Part shown: positions 42,794-52,336 of the stretch, in pieces | Numbering within the stretch: position 1 is the stretch's first letter | How the letters are laid out: each line of letters starts with the position of its first letter | Source: JAEYKI01 sp036679405 | GTDB taxonomy: Bacteria; Bacillota; Clostridia; Christensenellales; Christensenellaceae | Direction of reading: 5' to 3' | Assembly: GCA_036679405.1 (NCBI GenBank) | Contig: JAVBVZ010000004.1 | Location: forward strand, 186,001 to 250,000 | Length of the DNA stretch: 64,000 bases | Notes under the pieces: generated by a model | What the model was told of the DNA's origin: nothing | Database searches by the model: none | Seen by the model: the letters and a program-made list of their open reading frames with translations, nothing else | Translations under genes and position numbers: made by a program

Positions 42794-42869
42794 TGGAGCT
42801 GGTGATGGGACTTGAACCCGCAACCTGCTGATTACAAATCAGCTGCTCTGCCAATTGAGCTACACCAGC
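42794..42869 (-). tRNA. tRNA-Thr (TGT)
   Basis: Acceptor stem GCTGGTG/CACCAGC, anticodon TGT in GATTTGTAATC, encoded CCA. Confidence 0.94.
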
Positions 42870-42874
42870 AAGAT

Positions 42875-42950
42875 TGGTGCCTCAGGGTGGAATCGAACCG
42901 CCGACACAGGGATTTTCAGTCCCTTGCTCTACCGACTGAGCTACCGAGGC
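42875..42950 (-). tRNA. tRNA-Phe (GAA)
   Basis: Acceptor stem GCCTCGG/CTGAGGC, anticodon GAA in GACTGAAAATC, encoded CCA. Confidence 0.94.
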
Positions 42951-42987
42951 ATAATAGAATAGCTTCAAAGCGTTTTTAAAAAAATAA

Positions 42988-43064
42988 TGGCGACCCGGAT
43001 GGGACTCGAACCCACGACCTCTAGCGTGACAGGCTAGCGTTCTAACCAACTGAACTACCGGGCC
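42988..43064 (-). tRNA. tRNA-Asp (GTC)
   Basis: Acceptor stem GGCCCGG/CCGGGTC, anticodon GTC in GCCTGTCACGC, encoded CCA. Confidence 0.94.
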
Positions 43065-43083
43065 AGTTATTTATTCATATATT

Positions 43084-43160
43084 TGGTGGGCCCTCAGGGA
43101 CTCGAACCCCGGACCAACCGGTTATGAGCCGGTTGCTCTAACCAACTGAGCTAAGGGCCC
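43084..43160 (-). tRNA. tRNA with CAT anticodon (elongator Met or Ile2)
   Basis: Acceptor stem GGGCCCT/AGGGCCC, anticodon CAT in GGCTCATAACC, encoded CCA. It pairs at position 1-72 and lacks the GGG/CCC anticodon-stem pairs of the initiator. Whether the anticodon C is modified to lysidine (Ile2) or it is elongator Met cannot be decided by eye. Confidence 0.9.
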
Positions 43161-43174
43161 TTTTTTTATAATTT

Positions 43175-43249
43175 TGGTGACCCCTAGGAGAATCGAACTC
43201 CTGTTACCGCCGTGAAAGGGCGATGTCTTAACCGCTTGACCAAGGGGCC
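43175..43249 (-). tRNA. tRNA-Glu (TTC)
   Basis: Acceptor stem GGCCCCT/AGGGGTC, anticodon TTC in CCTTTCACG, encoded CCA. Confidence 0.94.
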
Positions 43250-43263
43250 ACATATTACTACTT

Positions 43264-43340
43264 TGGTCGGGGTGAAGGGATTCGAACCCCCGGCCCCATG
43301 CTCCCAAAGCACGTGCGCTACCAAACTGCGCTACACCCCG
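43264..43340 (-). tRNA. tRNA-Pro (TGG)
   Basis: Acceptor stem CGGGGTG/CACCCCG, anticodon TGG in GCTTTGGGAGC, encoded CCA. First tRNA of the operon. Confidence 0.94.
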
Positions 43341-43374
43341 CAAATAATGCGTTCTTATTATCGCGACGTTGTAT

Positions 43375-43403
43375 AATATACAGTAAATTGAGGTAAATGT
43401 CAA
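43375..43403 (-). promoter_or_regulatory. Promoter of the eight-tRNA operon
   Basis: Minus strand: perfect -35 TTGACA (43398-43403), exact 17-base spacer, -10 TATATT (43375-43380), 35 bases before tRNA-Pro. It lies back-to-back with the miaB promoter region. Confidence 0.85.
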
Positions 43404-43448
43404 TATCATAATTCAATAATTTTTATGGATTTATCGACCCTTATATCT

Positions 43449-43454
43449 TATAAT
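43449..43454 (+). promoter_or_regulatory. -10 element of miaB, almost at the start codon
   Basis: Perfect TATAAT at 43449-43454, with only a weak -35 (TGGATT, 43426-43431, 17-base spacer). Transcription would begin at about 43461, i.e. at the miaB ATG (43462), with no visible ribosome site. Confidence 0.5.
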
Positions 43455-43461
43455 AAAACGT

Positions 43462-44820
43462 ATGAATATGAAAGAGAATTTAGAAAAAAAACAAAAAAAC
43501 GAGGGCAAATATTACCATATAATAACATATGGATGCCAGATGAACGAACATCAATCTGAAAAAATTGCATCCGTATGCGAAGATATTGGGCTTGAAAATA
43601 CAGAAGATAAAACAAAGGCTGAACTTATAATATTTAATACCTGTTGTGTACGCGAAAATGCAGAAAATAAAATCATAGGAAATATTGGCGCGCTCAAGTA
43701 TCTAAAGGCCAAGAAAAGGAGTCTCAAAATTGTAGTTCTTGGCTGTATGACCCAGCAGGAAGCCGTAGCACAAAAACTTTATAAAACATTTCCTTTTGTT
43801 GACATTATTTTAGGCACGCATAATCTGCATATGTTGCCCGAATATTTAAAAGAAAATTTTGCGGGGGGCAAGAGGCAGTTAGAAATTTTGAATACGGCAG
43901 GTCAAATCGTTGAGGACGGGGTGCTGGCCAAGAAAAGCGGGCCGGCAGCTTTTGTAAACATAATGTATGGCTGCAATAATTATTGTTCATATTGTATTGT
44001 GCCGTATGTCAGAGGAGTGGAGCGTTCACGCAGTCCTGAAAACATTGTGGATGAAATTCAAACTTTGATTGAGCAGGGAGTCAGAGAGGTGACCCTTCTT
44101 GGCCAAAATGTTAATTCATACGGTCGGGAGCAAAATATTAATTTTTCGTATTTGTTGGATATGATTTGCCGAGATACAAAGATAGAACGAATCCGTTTTA
44201 TGACATCACATCCAAAAGATCTCTCGGATGAACTTATTTCCGTTATGGTACGTTGGCCGCAGATCTGTAAACACATTCATTTGCCTGTTCAGTCCGGTTC
44301 TACCCGCATATTGGATTTGATGAATAGAAAATACACCCGTGAAGATTATCTTTTATTAATCCGTAAACTTCGAAATGCTATACCGGAAATTGCAATAACT
44401 ACGGATATCATTATAGGATTTCCGGGCGAAACGGAAGATGACTTTGCACAAACGTTGTCTTTGGTAGAATCCGTGCGCTTTGAATCTGCCTTTACTTTTG
44501 TATACTCAAAACGTTCGGGGACCTTGGCGGCATCTATGGACAATCAGGTTCCGCCCAAAGTAAAAAAAGAACGCATTATGCGTTTGGTCGCTTTACAAAA
44601 CCGTATTACAGAAGAAGTAAACAAATCCTACGAAGGAACGCTCCAAGCCGTACTGGTTGAATCTGTGAGCACTCGAAATAAAAAACATGTTGCCGGACGG
44701 ACGGAAAGTGGAAAAACAGTCAATTTTCCGGGAAATCCTGATATGATTGGAAATTTTATAGATGTTCGTATTACTCAAGGAAAGAAAACCACACTTTTTG
44801 GAGAAGCAGAGGAAAAATAA
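43462..44820 (+). CDS. miaB: tRNA-2-methylthio-N6-dimethylallyladenosine synthase MiaB
   Basis: Radical-SAM methylthiotransferase that adds the 2-methylthio group to i6A37 of tRNAs made by MiaA (encoded at 49.3 kb). The N-terminal UPF0004 domain has the three auxiliary-cluster cysteines (TYGCQMNEHQSE, TCCVRENAENK, GCMTQQE). The radical-SAM motif is CNNYCSYC, and a C-terminal TRAM domain follows. 452 residues is normal. ATG at 43462 or 43468; neither has a ribosome-binding sequence. It is directly followed by mutS, a common Clostridia order. Confidence 0.95.
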   Translation: MNMKENLEKKQKNEGKYYHIITYGCQMNEHQSEKIASVCEDIGLENTEDKTKAELIIFNTCCVRENAENKIIGNIGALKYLKAKKRSLKIVVLGCMTQQEAVAQKLYKTFPFVDIILGTHNLHMLPEYLKENFAGGKRQLEILNTAGQIVEDGVLAKKSGPAAFVNIMYGCNNYCSYCIVPYVRGVERSRSPENIVDEIQTLIEQGVREVTLLGQNVNSYGREQNINFSYLLDMICRDTKIERIRFMTSHPKDLSDELISVMVRWPQICKHIHLPVQSGSTRILDLMNRKYTREDYLLLIRKLRNAIPEIAITTDIIIGFPGETEDDFAQTLSLVESVRFESAFTFVYSKRSGTLAASMDNQVPPKVKKERIMRLVALQNRITEEVNKSYEGTLQAVLVESVSTRNKKHVAGRTESGKTVNFPGNPDMIGNFIDVRITQGKKTTLFGEAEEK

Positions 44821-47412
44821 ATGGCTCAGTTGACCCCCATGATGCAGCAATATATGAAAATCAAGGAAGAATACAGCGATTGCATTCTTTTGTTTCGCTT
44901 AGGCGATTTCTATGAAATGTTTTTTGACGACGCACAAACAGTTTCGGAAGAGCTTGATCTGGTATTAACCGGACGGGACTGCGGCCTTGAAGAACGTGCA
45001 CCTATGTGCGGCGTGCCTTATCATGCGGTGGACAGTTATGTTAACCGTCTGCTGCAAAATAATCATAAGGTGGCAATCTGCGACCAACTGGAAGACCCTG
45101 CGCAAGCGCACGGAATGGTCAAACGAGGGGTCACCCGCGTAATTACTCCGGGAACCGTAACTGAACCCGCCATGCTAAGTGAAACGGAAAACAGCTACAT
45201 TTTGTCCATTGCGCATGAAAACGATCCGCACACAACCGGTATTTGCTACGCAGACGTTTCCACAGGAGAATTCATTGCTTATGAGTTTAAGGGAAATGAC
45301 GCTTCCCTGCAGGGAGAAATAGCCCGCATCGCGCCTAAAGAGATGATTTTTTCGCAGAATCAAGAGACGTGGATACAATCTGTCCTTAAGGATCCCCGTT
45401 TGAAAAATATCTATTTAAACTCATATTTTGATTGGGCTTACGAACGGGAAGCGGCGCAAAAAGCATTGGAAGATCATTTTAAAACAAAAGGCCTGAACGC
45501 TTATGGAATTTCAGACCAGCCTTCCGCCATACGAGCTGCCGGAGCGCTAATGAATTATCTTGTGGAAACACAGAAAAACAGCCTTGCTCATATCAATACA
45601 ATAAAAGTCCCGGCAATTGACGATACTTTGGTTATTGATTCAACAGCGGCACGCAATCTGGAAATTACTCAGACAATCATGGACGGAAGTAAAAAAGGTT
45701 CCCTGCTGTGGCTGCTGGACAAAACAAAAACTTCCCTGGGCGCAAGGCTTTTAAAAAGGATCCTGTTACGTCCGTTGCGCGATATGGGACAGATTAATGC
45801 CCGTCTGGACGCAGTGGGGGAGCTTAAAGAAAATCTTTCTTTCATGCAAGACGTCCAGGAAGAATTGTCCGGAATTTATGATTTGGAGCGCCTTTTGGCA
45901 CGTATATCTTACGCTTCGTTAAATGCCCGGGATTGTAATTCTTTGCGGCATTCTCTTTCACGTTTGCCCCGGATACGAAATCTCCTTACCCGTACAGATA
46001 TTCCGCTTTTGCAAAATTTATATAACGACATAGATCCGCTCTCTGATATTCATGAACTGCTCAGTTCATCCATCAGTGAGGATCCGCCGTCCGGACTGCG
46101 GGACGGAAACATAATAAAAGAGGGATATAACGAAGAAGCCGACCGTCTCAGAAAAGCTTCCAGAGAGGGAAAACAATGGCTTTTACAGTTGGAAGCTAAA
46201 GAAAAAGAACTGACAGGTATCAAAAATCTTAAAATTGGCTATAATAAAGTATTTGGCTATTTCTTAGAAGTCACCAAATCGTATCAGAATTTGGTACCTT
46301 ACCGTTATATAAGAAAACAAACATTGGCCAATTGTGAGCGCTACATTACAGAAGAACTTAAAGAAATGGAGGAGACCATATTAAACGCAGAAGAAAAGCT
46401 CTGTCATTTGGAATATGGGATTTTTTTGGAAATTCGGACACATCTGGAAAAGTCAGTGCCACGTATTCAGAAAACGGCACATGCAGTCGCAATGCTGGAT
46501 GTCCTGCAGTCTTTGGGCTCGGTAGCTTACGAATTCGGCTATAATCGCCCGCAGATTTTAAAGAACGGGAAAATTTATTTAAAAGACGGCCGTCATCCTG
46601 TAATTGAAAAAATAATGAAACAAAATTTTGTGCCGAATGACGTAACGCTGGATATGAAAGAAAATAATCTTTTATTGATCACCGGCCCTAATATGGCGGG
46701 AAAGAGCACGTATATGCGCCAGGTGGGGCTTATTGCAATTATGGCACATATAGGCTCGTTTGTTCCGGCTTCAATAGCACGAATCAGTCTATTGGACCGA
46801 ATCTTCACGCGTGTAGGCGCATCGGACGATCTGGCCTCGGGACAAAGTACCTTTATGGTTGAGATGAATGAACTTGCAAACATTTTAAATAATGCCACAG
46901 AAAACAGTCTGATCATACTGGATGAAATCGGCAGAGGAACCAGCACTATTGACGGCCTTTCTATCGCCTGGGCAACCGTTGAATATTTGCTTTCCCATAT
47001 CAGAGCCAAAACGCTTTTCGCAACTCACTTTCACGAATTGATAGAGTTGGAAAATCAATATCCCGGTATCAAAAATTATTCAATAGCGGTTCGCGAATTT
47101 GGACACGAAATTATATTTTTGCATAAAATAATAAAAGGCGGCACGGACAAAAGCTTTGGTGTGGAAGTTGCACGCTTGGCCGGTCTTCCCAAAGAGCTTA
47201 CAAGCAACGCAAAAAAAATGCTGCTTCGTTTAAATAAAAACGAGCCTTCTATATTGGAAAATCACAATGCCGAATCAAATAAGGACGTTGCTTTGCCGGA
47301 AAGCCATCAAAGTATTTTAAAAAGAATTAAAAAAACAGATATAAACGCCCTTACACCACTGGAGGCTCTTAACATGCTGAGCCTCTTTTCGGAGGAATTG
47401 CGTAATGAATAG
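44821..47412 (+). CDS. mutS: DNA mismatch repair protein MutS
   Basis: Mismatch-recognition ATPase. The N-terminus has MMQQYMKIKEEY and the Phe-x-Glu mismatch-reading motif in FRLGDFYEMFF. The ATPase domain has Walker A GPNMAGKST, the DEIGRGTST Walker B and FATHFHEL. 863 residues is typical. It begins right at the miaB stop, and its end overlaps mutL by eight bases, so miaB-mutS-mutL are one unit. Confidence 0.97.
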   Translation: MAQLTPMMQQYMKIKEEYSDCILLFRLGDFYEMFFDDAQTVSEELDLVLTGRDCGLEERAPMCGVPYHAVDSYVNRLLQNNHKVAICDQLEDPAQAHGMVKRGVTRVITPGTVTEPAMLSETENSYILSIAHENDPHTTGICYADVSTGEFIAYEFKGNDASLQGEIARIAPKEMIFSQNQETWIQSVLKDPRLKNIYLNSYFDWAYEREAAQKALEDHFKTKGLNAYGISDQPSAIRAAGALMNYLVETQKNSLAHINTIKVPAIDDTLVIDSTAARNLEITQTIMDGSKKGSLLWLLDKTKTSLGARLLKRILLRPLRDMGQINARLDAVGELKENLSFMQDVQEELSGIYDLERLLARISYASLNARDCNSLRHSLSRLPRIRNLLTRTDIPLLQNLYNDIDPLSDIHELLSSSISEDPPSGLRDGNIIKEGYNEEADRLRKASREGKQWLLQLEAKEKELTGIKNLKIGYNKVFGYFLEVTKSYQNLVPYRYIRKQTLANCERYITEELKEMEETILNAEEKLCHLEYGIFLEIRTHLEKSVPRIQKTAHAVAMLDVLQSLGSVAYEFGYNRPQILKNGKIYLKDGRHPVIEKIMKQNFVPNDVTLDMKENNLLLITGPNMAGKSTYMRQVGLIAIMAHIGSFVPASIARISLLDRIFTRVGASDDLASGQSTFMVEMNELANILNNATENSLIILDEIGRGTSTIDGLSIAWATVEYLLSHIRAKTLFATHFHELIELENQYPGIKNYSIAVREFGHEIIFLHKIIKGGTDKSFGVEVARLAGLPKELTSNAKKMLLRLNKNEPSILENHNAESNKDVALPESHQSILKRIKKTDINALTPLEALNMLSLFSEELRNE

Positions 47413-49258
47413 AATTAGAATATTAGATGCATCTGTCGCCGGCAGAATTGCGGCGGGAGAAGTCGTTACCAGCCCGGCTTCAGTAGTAAAAGAACTGGTT
47501 GAGAACGCTATAGATGCCGGCTCGGGTGCAATCACGGTGGAAACAAAGGACGGAGGAAAAACCTATATCAGGGTTACGGACAACGGAAGCGGGATCCATC
47601 CGGAGGATGTTCTTTTATCTGTTCAAAAACACGCAACAAGTAAGATTTTTGATTTTGATGATATGAAAAATATTTCATCTCTCGGATTTCGTGGCGAAGC
47701 ACTGTCCAGCATTGCGGCGGTATCACGTCTGACAATCAAAACACGCGCGGCAGGGGAGATAGAGGGTGCAGTTCTTAAACAAGCACCGGATGGTTTTCAT
47801 GTCGTGCCGGCTGGCCTTCCGGATGGAACAACGGTAACGGTAGAAAATATATTCTACAACGTTCCGGCCCGGTATAAATTTTTAAAAAGCGCACAGGCTG
47901 AATCGGCTGCAATTACTGATTTGATGACACGCCTTGTGCTGTCCCGACCGGAAATTTCTTTTAAATACATCAGTAACGGCACGCTTCAGTTTCAAAGCCC
48001 GGGTACGGGAGAGCTTATGGATTCAGTGGTTACAATATATGGACGTGATATTTCAGGCAGACTCTTTCCTGTCCGCTCCATTTCGGAAAAAATGAAGGTG
48101 ACCGGGTATATATCCAATCCTAACTATCTTTTGAAGTCTTCTAAAAACCAAACAATCCTAATAAACGGAAGATATGTTCGTTCTAAAAGTATTACGGAAG
48201 CTCTTACACATGCTTACGGCGAAAGGATTCTAAAGGCTCATTATCCATTTGCCATACTCGATATCCATTTGCCTTTTTCAGATGTGGATGTAAATGTTCA
48301 TCCCAGTAAGACAACCGTAATGATTCAAAACGAAGCGGAATTGTTGACGGCTTTAGACCGTGCTGTTAAAAATGCGCTGAATGCCACGTTTCTTCCTGAA
48401 TTTGAAATTCATGAACAAAAAGAAATAAATTCAGCATCATTAAAAGAAAATGAAAATGTGGATAGATCCTCATTTACAGACACGGAACCTGGGGATGATT
48501 TTGAAAATATCTTTGAATATAGGGAAGATACTTTCTCAAAATCAAAAATGGATCTGCGCGAACAGGCTTTTTCATCCTCTGTTGTGGATAAATCGACTCC
48601 ATCGGGCCAGATTTTTAATGAAGAAAAAGCGAGTCGAGCGCAAAAAGAAAGCAACAAAGAGGAACAGCAAAAAATCAGCAGTATAGATGAGTGGATAGAA
48701 TATAAGCTTATCGGTCAGCTGTTTGATACATATATTCTCATTCAAAGTGGCAGTTCAATATACATTATTGATCAGCACGCTGCCCATGAGCGCATAAATT
48801 ATGAACGCCTTAAAAAAAGAGAAAAACTTTTGCCTCAACGGCTGATGTTTCCGTTTGTTCAAAATCTATCGCCTGCAGACCATAATCTTCTTCTGGAAAA
48901 CATTCAGCAATTGAATGATTTAGGTTTTGAGATGGAAGATTTTGGCCAATCGACCATACGAATTACAGCTCTTCCGCAAAAAGCGGATCAAGATGATGTG
49001 ATTGATCTACTGGAAGATGTTATAGAAATTCTTAAAAATTCGCATTCGGCAGATTTTACAATATTAAAAGATAAAATAATCCGTCATGCCTGCCGTATCA
49101 GTGTAAAAGGAGGAGATCCCTTAAGCGACCAGGAAATGCGCGAGTTGGTTTTTGAACTTGTATCTTCAAAGACCGTTCCGATTTGTCCGCACGGTCGGCC
49201 TGTCGCAGTTGTCCTGACCAAAGATGAACTTGAAAAGGGATTTAAAAGAAAAGTATAA
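47405..49258 (+). CDS. mutL: DNA mismatch repair protein MutL (endonuclease type)
   Basis: GHKL ATPase and nicking endonuclease of mismatch repair. The ATPase motifs are ENAIDAGS, DNGSGI and GFRGEALSSI. The C-terminal domain carries the DQHAAHERINYE metal-binding endonuclease motif and CPHGRP, so, as expected for an organism without MutH, this MutL should nick DNA itself. A charged, low-complexity linker (about residues 335-430) joins the halves. 617 residues. Confidence 0.96.
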   Translation: MNRIRILDASVAGRIAAGEVVTSPASVVKELVENAIDAGSGAITVETKDGGKTYIRVTDNGSGIHPEDVLLSVQKHATSKIFDFDDMKNISSLGFRGEALSSIAAVSRLTIKTRAAGEIEGAVLKQAPDGFHVVPAGLPDGTTVTVENIFYNVPARYKFLKSAQAESAAITDLMTRLVLSRPEISFKYISNGTLQFQSPGTGELMDSVVTIYGRDISGRLFPVRSISEKMKVTGYISNPNYLLKSSKNQTILINGRYVRSKSITEALTHAYGERILKAHYPFAILDIHLPFSDVDVNVHPSKTTVMIQNEAELLTALDRAVKNALNATFLPEFEIHEQKEINSASLKENENVDRSSFTDTEPGDDFENIFEYREDTFSKSKMDLREQAFSSSVVDKSTPSGQIFNEEKASRAQKESNKEEQQKISSIDEWIEYKLIGQLFDTYILIQSGSSIYIIDQHAAHERINYERLKKREKLLPQRLMFPFVQNLSPADHNLLLENIQQLNDLGFEMEDFGQSTIRITALPQKADQDDVIDLLEDVIEILKNSHSADFTILKDKIIRHACRISVKGGDPLSDQEMRELVFELVSSKTVPICPHGRPVAVVLTKDELEKGFKRKV

Positions 49259-49262
49259 TAAA

Positions 49263-50180
49263 ATGAATAAACAAGTTATTGTGTTAACCGGGCCCACGGC
49301 CAGTGGAAAAACCGAGTTGGCTGTATATATTGCACAAAAAATCAAAGGGGAGATCGTTTCGGCTGATTCTATGCAGATTTATAATGAAATGAGCATCGGA
49401 ACGGCCAAACCAACGGCAGAAGAAATGCTGGGAATCCCTCATTATATGATTAACGAAGTCAGCATACAAACGCCGTACTCGGTTGCATTGTACCAAAAAA
49501 AGGCTTTTGAACACATTGAAAATATTCTTAAAAAAGGGCTTACCCCTATTGTAGCGGGTGGGACAGGGCTTTATATTAATTCATTGCTTTACAAACTTGA
49601 TTTTACACATACCATCAAGGATGAAACATACAGAAAAGAACTGGACCAGCGTTCTTTGCCAGAACTTTATGCCTGCCTTTTAGAGCAAGATAAAGCGGCT
49701 GCCGGCCGTATACATCCAAATGATAGAAAAAGAATTACCCGCAGATTGGAAATTATAAAAAACGGGGGAGCCTCTCCTTACAATTTTCGGGAAATCAATA
49801 ATGATTATAATTTTTTGTGCATCGGAATCACTATGGAACGCAATGAATTGTATAAAAGAATCGAAAACCGTGTGGATAAAATGTTCCGTGAAGGACTTGT
49901 GGAAGAAGTTACAGATCTTTATCATAAGTATCCTGTTCAACTTTCGGAACTTAAAGCAATCGGATATAAAGAGATTATTGCATACTTAAGAGGAAATTGT
50001 ACGCTCTTGGATGCATCTGCAGAAATTAAAAAAAACACGCGCAGGTTTGCAAAAAGACAGCTTACGTGGTTTAATAATGATGATAGGATCAAGTGGTTTT
50101 CTTTAAGCAAGTACATTGGTCCTCAACAACTGAAAGAAGCTGTAATTCAATACATCATACAGTCCGAAAAGGTGGTGTAG
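49263..50180 (+). CDS. miaA: tRNA dimethylallyltransferase MiaA
   Basis: Transfers dimethylallyl from DMAPP to A37 of tRNAs reading UNN codons, the substrate of MiaB upstream. The P-loop GPTASGKTE, the SADSMQIYNEMSIGTAKPT segment and GGTGLYINSLLY are present. From ATG 49263 it has 305 residues; an upstream in-frame start inside mutL (49224) would add 13 non-conserved residues. The ribosome site is weak. hfq follows after four bases. Confidence 0.95.
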   Translation: MNKQVIVLTGPTASGKTELAVYIAQKIKGEIVSADSMQIYNEMSIGTAKPTAEEMLGIPHYMINEVSIQTPYSVALYQKKAFEHIENILKKGLTPIVAGGTGLYINSLLYKLDFTHTIKDETYRKELDQRSLPELYACLLEQDKAAAGRIHPNDRKRITRRLEIIKNGGASPYNFREINNDYNFLCIGITMERNELYKRIENRVDKMFREGLVEEVTDLYHKYPVQLSELKAIGYKEIIAYLRGNCTLLDASAEIKKNTRRFAKRQLTWFNNDDRIKWFSLSKYIGPQQLKEAVIQYIIQSEKVV

Positions 50181-50184
50181 CAAA

Positions 50185-50439
50185 ATGCAAAAGGCAGCCG
50201 TCATTTTGCAGGATTATTTTTTAAATCAGGTACGCAAAGAAAAGGCACAGGTTACCGTTCATTTGATCAACGGCTATCAAATCAAGGGATCTGTGATAGG
50301 TTTTGATAACTTTACGGTCATTATGGAAGCCGATGGACGGCAGATAGTTGTTTATAAACATGCAATTTCAACAATTAGTCCGCATAAAATCATAAACCTT
50401 AAATTTCCAACCAGTAGCGGAGATGGCCAGGAGGAATAA
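50185..50439 (+). CDS. hfq: RNA chaperone Hfq
   Basis: Sm-like hexameric RNA chaperone that pairs small RNAs with mRNAs. At 84 residues it shows both Sm motifs: LQDYFLNQVRKEKAQVTVHLINGYQIKGSVIGFDNF is split across Sm1 and the start of the loop, and VVYKHAISTISP is Sm2. The proximal-face Gln is seen in LQDYF; the usual YKH motif is intact. miaA-hfq adjacency is conserved from Proteobacteria to Firmicutes. It shares its last base with the next gene start. Confidence 0.95.
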   Translation: MQKAAVILQDYFLNQVRKEKAQVTVHLINGYQIKGSVIGFDNFTVIMEADGRQIVVYKHAISTISPHKIINLKFPTSSGDGQEE

Positions 50440-51722
50440 TGACCGAAAATAATTTGCAGAAATACGTTTCAGAACATTTTAACATTGATGAAAAAATTGT
50501 TGCCTTCGTGGATGATTGCGAACGGGAAGTAGAGGCTTTTTTTAAAAAACATAGAAAAATTGCAGAAACCAATCAATATAAGGTGATACATGCTTTTCAA
50601 AAAAACAGCGTTTCCGTCCGGCACTTCTCCCCAACAACAGGTTACGGCTATTCGGACGAAGGCAGAGAGAAGCTTTCAAAGGTTTTTGCAGATGCATTTG
50701 ATGCCGAGGATGCGATTGCATCCCCTCTTTTTATGTCCGGAACACAAGCCATATCAACCGCTCTGTTCGGTTTGTTGCGCCCCGGGGATACCATGCTCTG
50801 CGTAACCGGTACGCCCTACGACACCTTTTTAAGCGTAATTCATGGAAAAAAAGGATTTGGCTCTTTGGAAGAATGGGGTATCCGTTACCGCGAACAACTT
50901 CTTGCGGGCGGACAGATTGATGCACAATCCGCTATAAAAACAATTACGGCGGATCCCTCTGTTAAGTTGGTGTATATTCAGCGTTCATGCGGGTATGACT
51001 TGCGCAGCGCCCTTTCCTCAGAAGAAATTGGAAGAGTTGCTAAGAGTATTCATGCGGTTTTTCCGTCGGTTATTATTTTTGTGGATAACTGTTACGGCGA
51101 ATTTACTGAAATCAATGAACCTACAACCTTTGGGGCAGATATTATGGCCGGCTCCCTTATAAAAAATCCGGGAGGAGGGGTGGCGCCTACAGGCGGCTAT
51201 GTAGCAGGAAGAAAGACTTTGGTTGAACAGATAAGTCATCGGCATTCCGCGCCCGGTCTGGGCAGTGAAATCGGCTCGTATGCTGCGTCTTATCTTCCTT
51301 TTTTCCAGGGCCTTTTTTTAGCGCCGCATACGGTATGTCAGGCCAAAATGGGCGTTATATTGGCGGCTTCCGTATTTGAAAAACTTGGATATACGGTTTA
51401 TCCTCGTCCGGATGATCCGCGCCCTGATATTGCGCAAACGATTCTCTTTGGAAACGAAGAAGCCCTGACATCTTTTGTACGTGGTATTCAAAAAGCCTCT
51501 GCAATAGATGGAAATGTTGTGCCGTTTGCATGGGATATGCCTGGCTATCCGGATAAAGTAATTATGGCTGCCGGGACATTCATTCAGGGCGCATCGTTAG
51601 AGCTTACGGCAGATGCTCCCATCCGCGAACCTTATGTAGCCTATATGCAGGGTGCGCTTACATATGAACATGCCAAACTGGGAATTTTATATGCAATGAG
51701 AGAATTGAAAGTGGAATTATGA
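50439..51722 (+). CDS. Methionine gamma-lyase family/aluminium resistance protein (PLP enzyme)
   Basis: PLP-dependent fold-type I enzyme of the 'aluminium resistance protein' family (YnbB-like), 427 residues. The likely PLP lysine is in GSLIKNPGGG; SGTQAISTALFGLLRPGD near the N-terminus is the cofactor phosphate-binding region, and IFVDNCYGEF holds the Asp that pairs with the pyridine nitrogen. Related to Cys/Met metabolism enzymes; true substrate unproven. The gene commonly follows hfq in clostridia. It overlaps the first chromate transporter gene by four bases. Confidence 0.9.
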   Translation: MTENNLQKYVSEHFNIDEKIVAFVDDCEREVEAFFKKHRKIAETNQYKVIHAFQKNSVSVRHFSPTTGYGYSDEGREKLSKVFADAFDAEDAIASPLFMSGTQAISTALFGLLRPGDTMLCVTGTPYDTFLSVIHGKKGFGSLEEWGIRYREQLLAGGQIDAQSAIKTITADPSVKLVYIQRSCGYDLRSALSSEEIGRVAKSIHAVFPSVIIFVDNCYGEFTEINEPTTFGADIMAGSLIKNPGGGVAPTGGYVAGRKTLVEQISHRHSAPGLGSEIGSYAASYLPFFQGLFLAPHTVCQAKMGVILAASVFEKLGYTVYPRPDDPRPDIAQTILFGNEEALTSFVRGIQKASAIDGNVVPFAWDMPGYPDKVIMAAGTFIQGASLELTADAPIREPYVAYMQGALTYEHAKLGILYAMRELKVEL

Positions 51723-52336
51723 AAGTGAAAAAGGCAAATCCTTATCTTCAATTATTTATTTCTTTTTTAAAGATCGGCGCTTTTACTTTCGGAGGCGGTT
51801 ATGCAATGATTCCGCTCATACATAGAGAAGTGATAGAATGTCACCCATGGATCGATGAAAAAGAATTAATGGATATATTTGCCATTTCTCAGATAACGCC
51901 CGGTGTAATTGCTGTTAATTCTGCTACGTATATCGGCTACAAAATTGCCCGATTTTGGGGATCGTTTTTTGCGACTTTAGGTGTGGTAATCCCGTCTTTC
52001 ATATTTATATACATTATTTCTTTCTTTCTTGTACAGTTTAAAGATATTATTTGGGTAGAATATGCATTCCGCGGAATTCGTATAGGAGTCGTCGTCCTTT
52101 TGGTATATACGGTGATTCGGCTTATGCGTGTGGATAAAATCAATCTGATCTATATTTTTGTAATTTCAGGATCATTTTTACTAGCCACATTTACTGAACT
52201 CAATATTATTTTCCTTTTGCTGGGTGCAATCGGGACGGGAATTTTATATGCGTTTTTATCTCGCAAAAACAATCCGGAAGATGGCGGCAATGATTCGGAT
52301 TCAACAAATCACACAGACAGGGAGGAAGATTTATGA
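51719..52336 (+). CDS. Chromate transporter family protein, first half-size subunit
   Basis: CHR family membrane protein of 205 residues, half-size type with one CHR domain. FLKIGAFTFGGGYAMIPLIHREV and QITPGVIAVNSATYIGYK are family motifs, and five to six membrane helices are visible. Half-size CHR proteins occur as adjacent pairs that work together, as here. Some export chromate; many CHR proteins have unknown ions. It overlaps its partner by four bases. Confidence 0.9.
   Translation: MKVKKANPYLQLFISFLKIGAFTFGGGYAMIPLIHREVIECHPWIDEKELMDIFAISQITPGVIAVNSATYIGYKIARFWGSFFATLGVVIPSFIFIYIISFFLVQFKDIIWVEYAFRGIRIGVVVLLVYTVIRLMRVDKINLIYIFVISGSFLLATFTELNIIFLLLGAIGTGILYAFLSRKNNPEDGGNDSDSTNHTDREEDL

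Noticed and set aside
42543..43340. CRISPR-like regularly spaced repeats
   Set aside because: The recurring GGTTCGA-type segments at 70-90 base spacing are the T-arms of eight different tRNA genes. No CRISPR array or cas gene is seen in the window.
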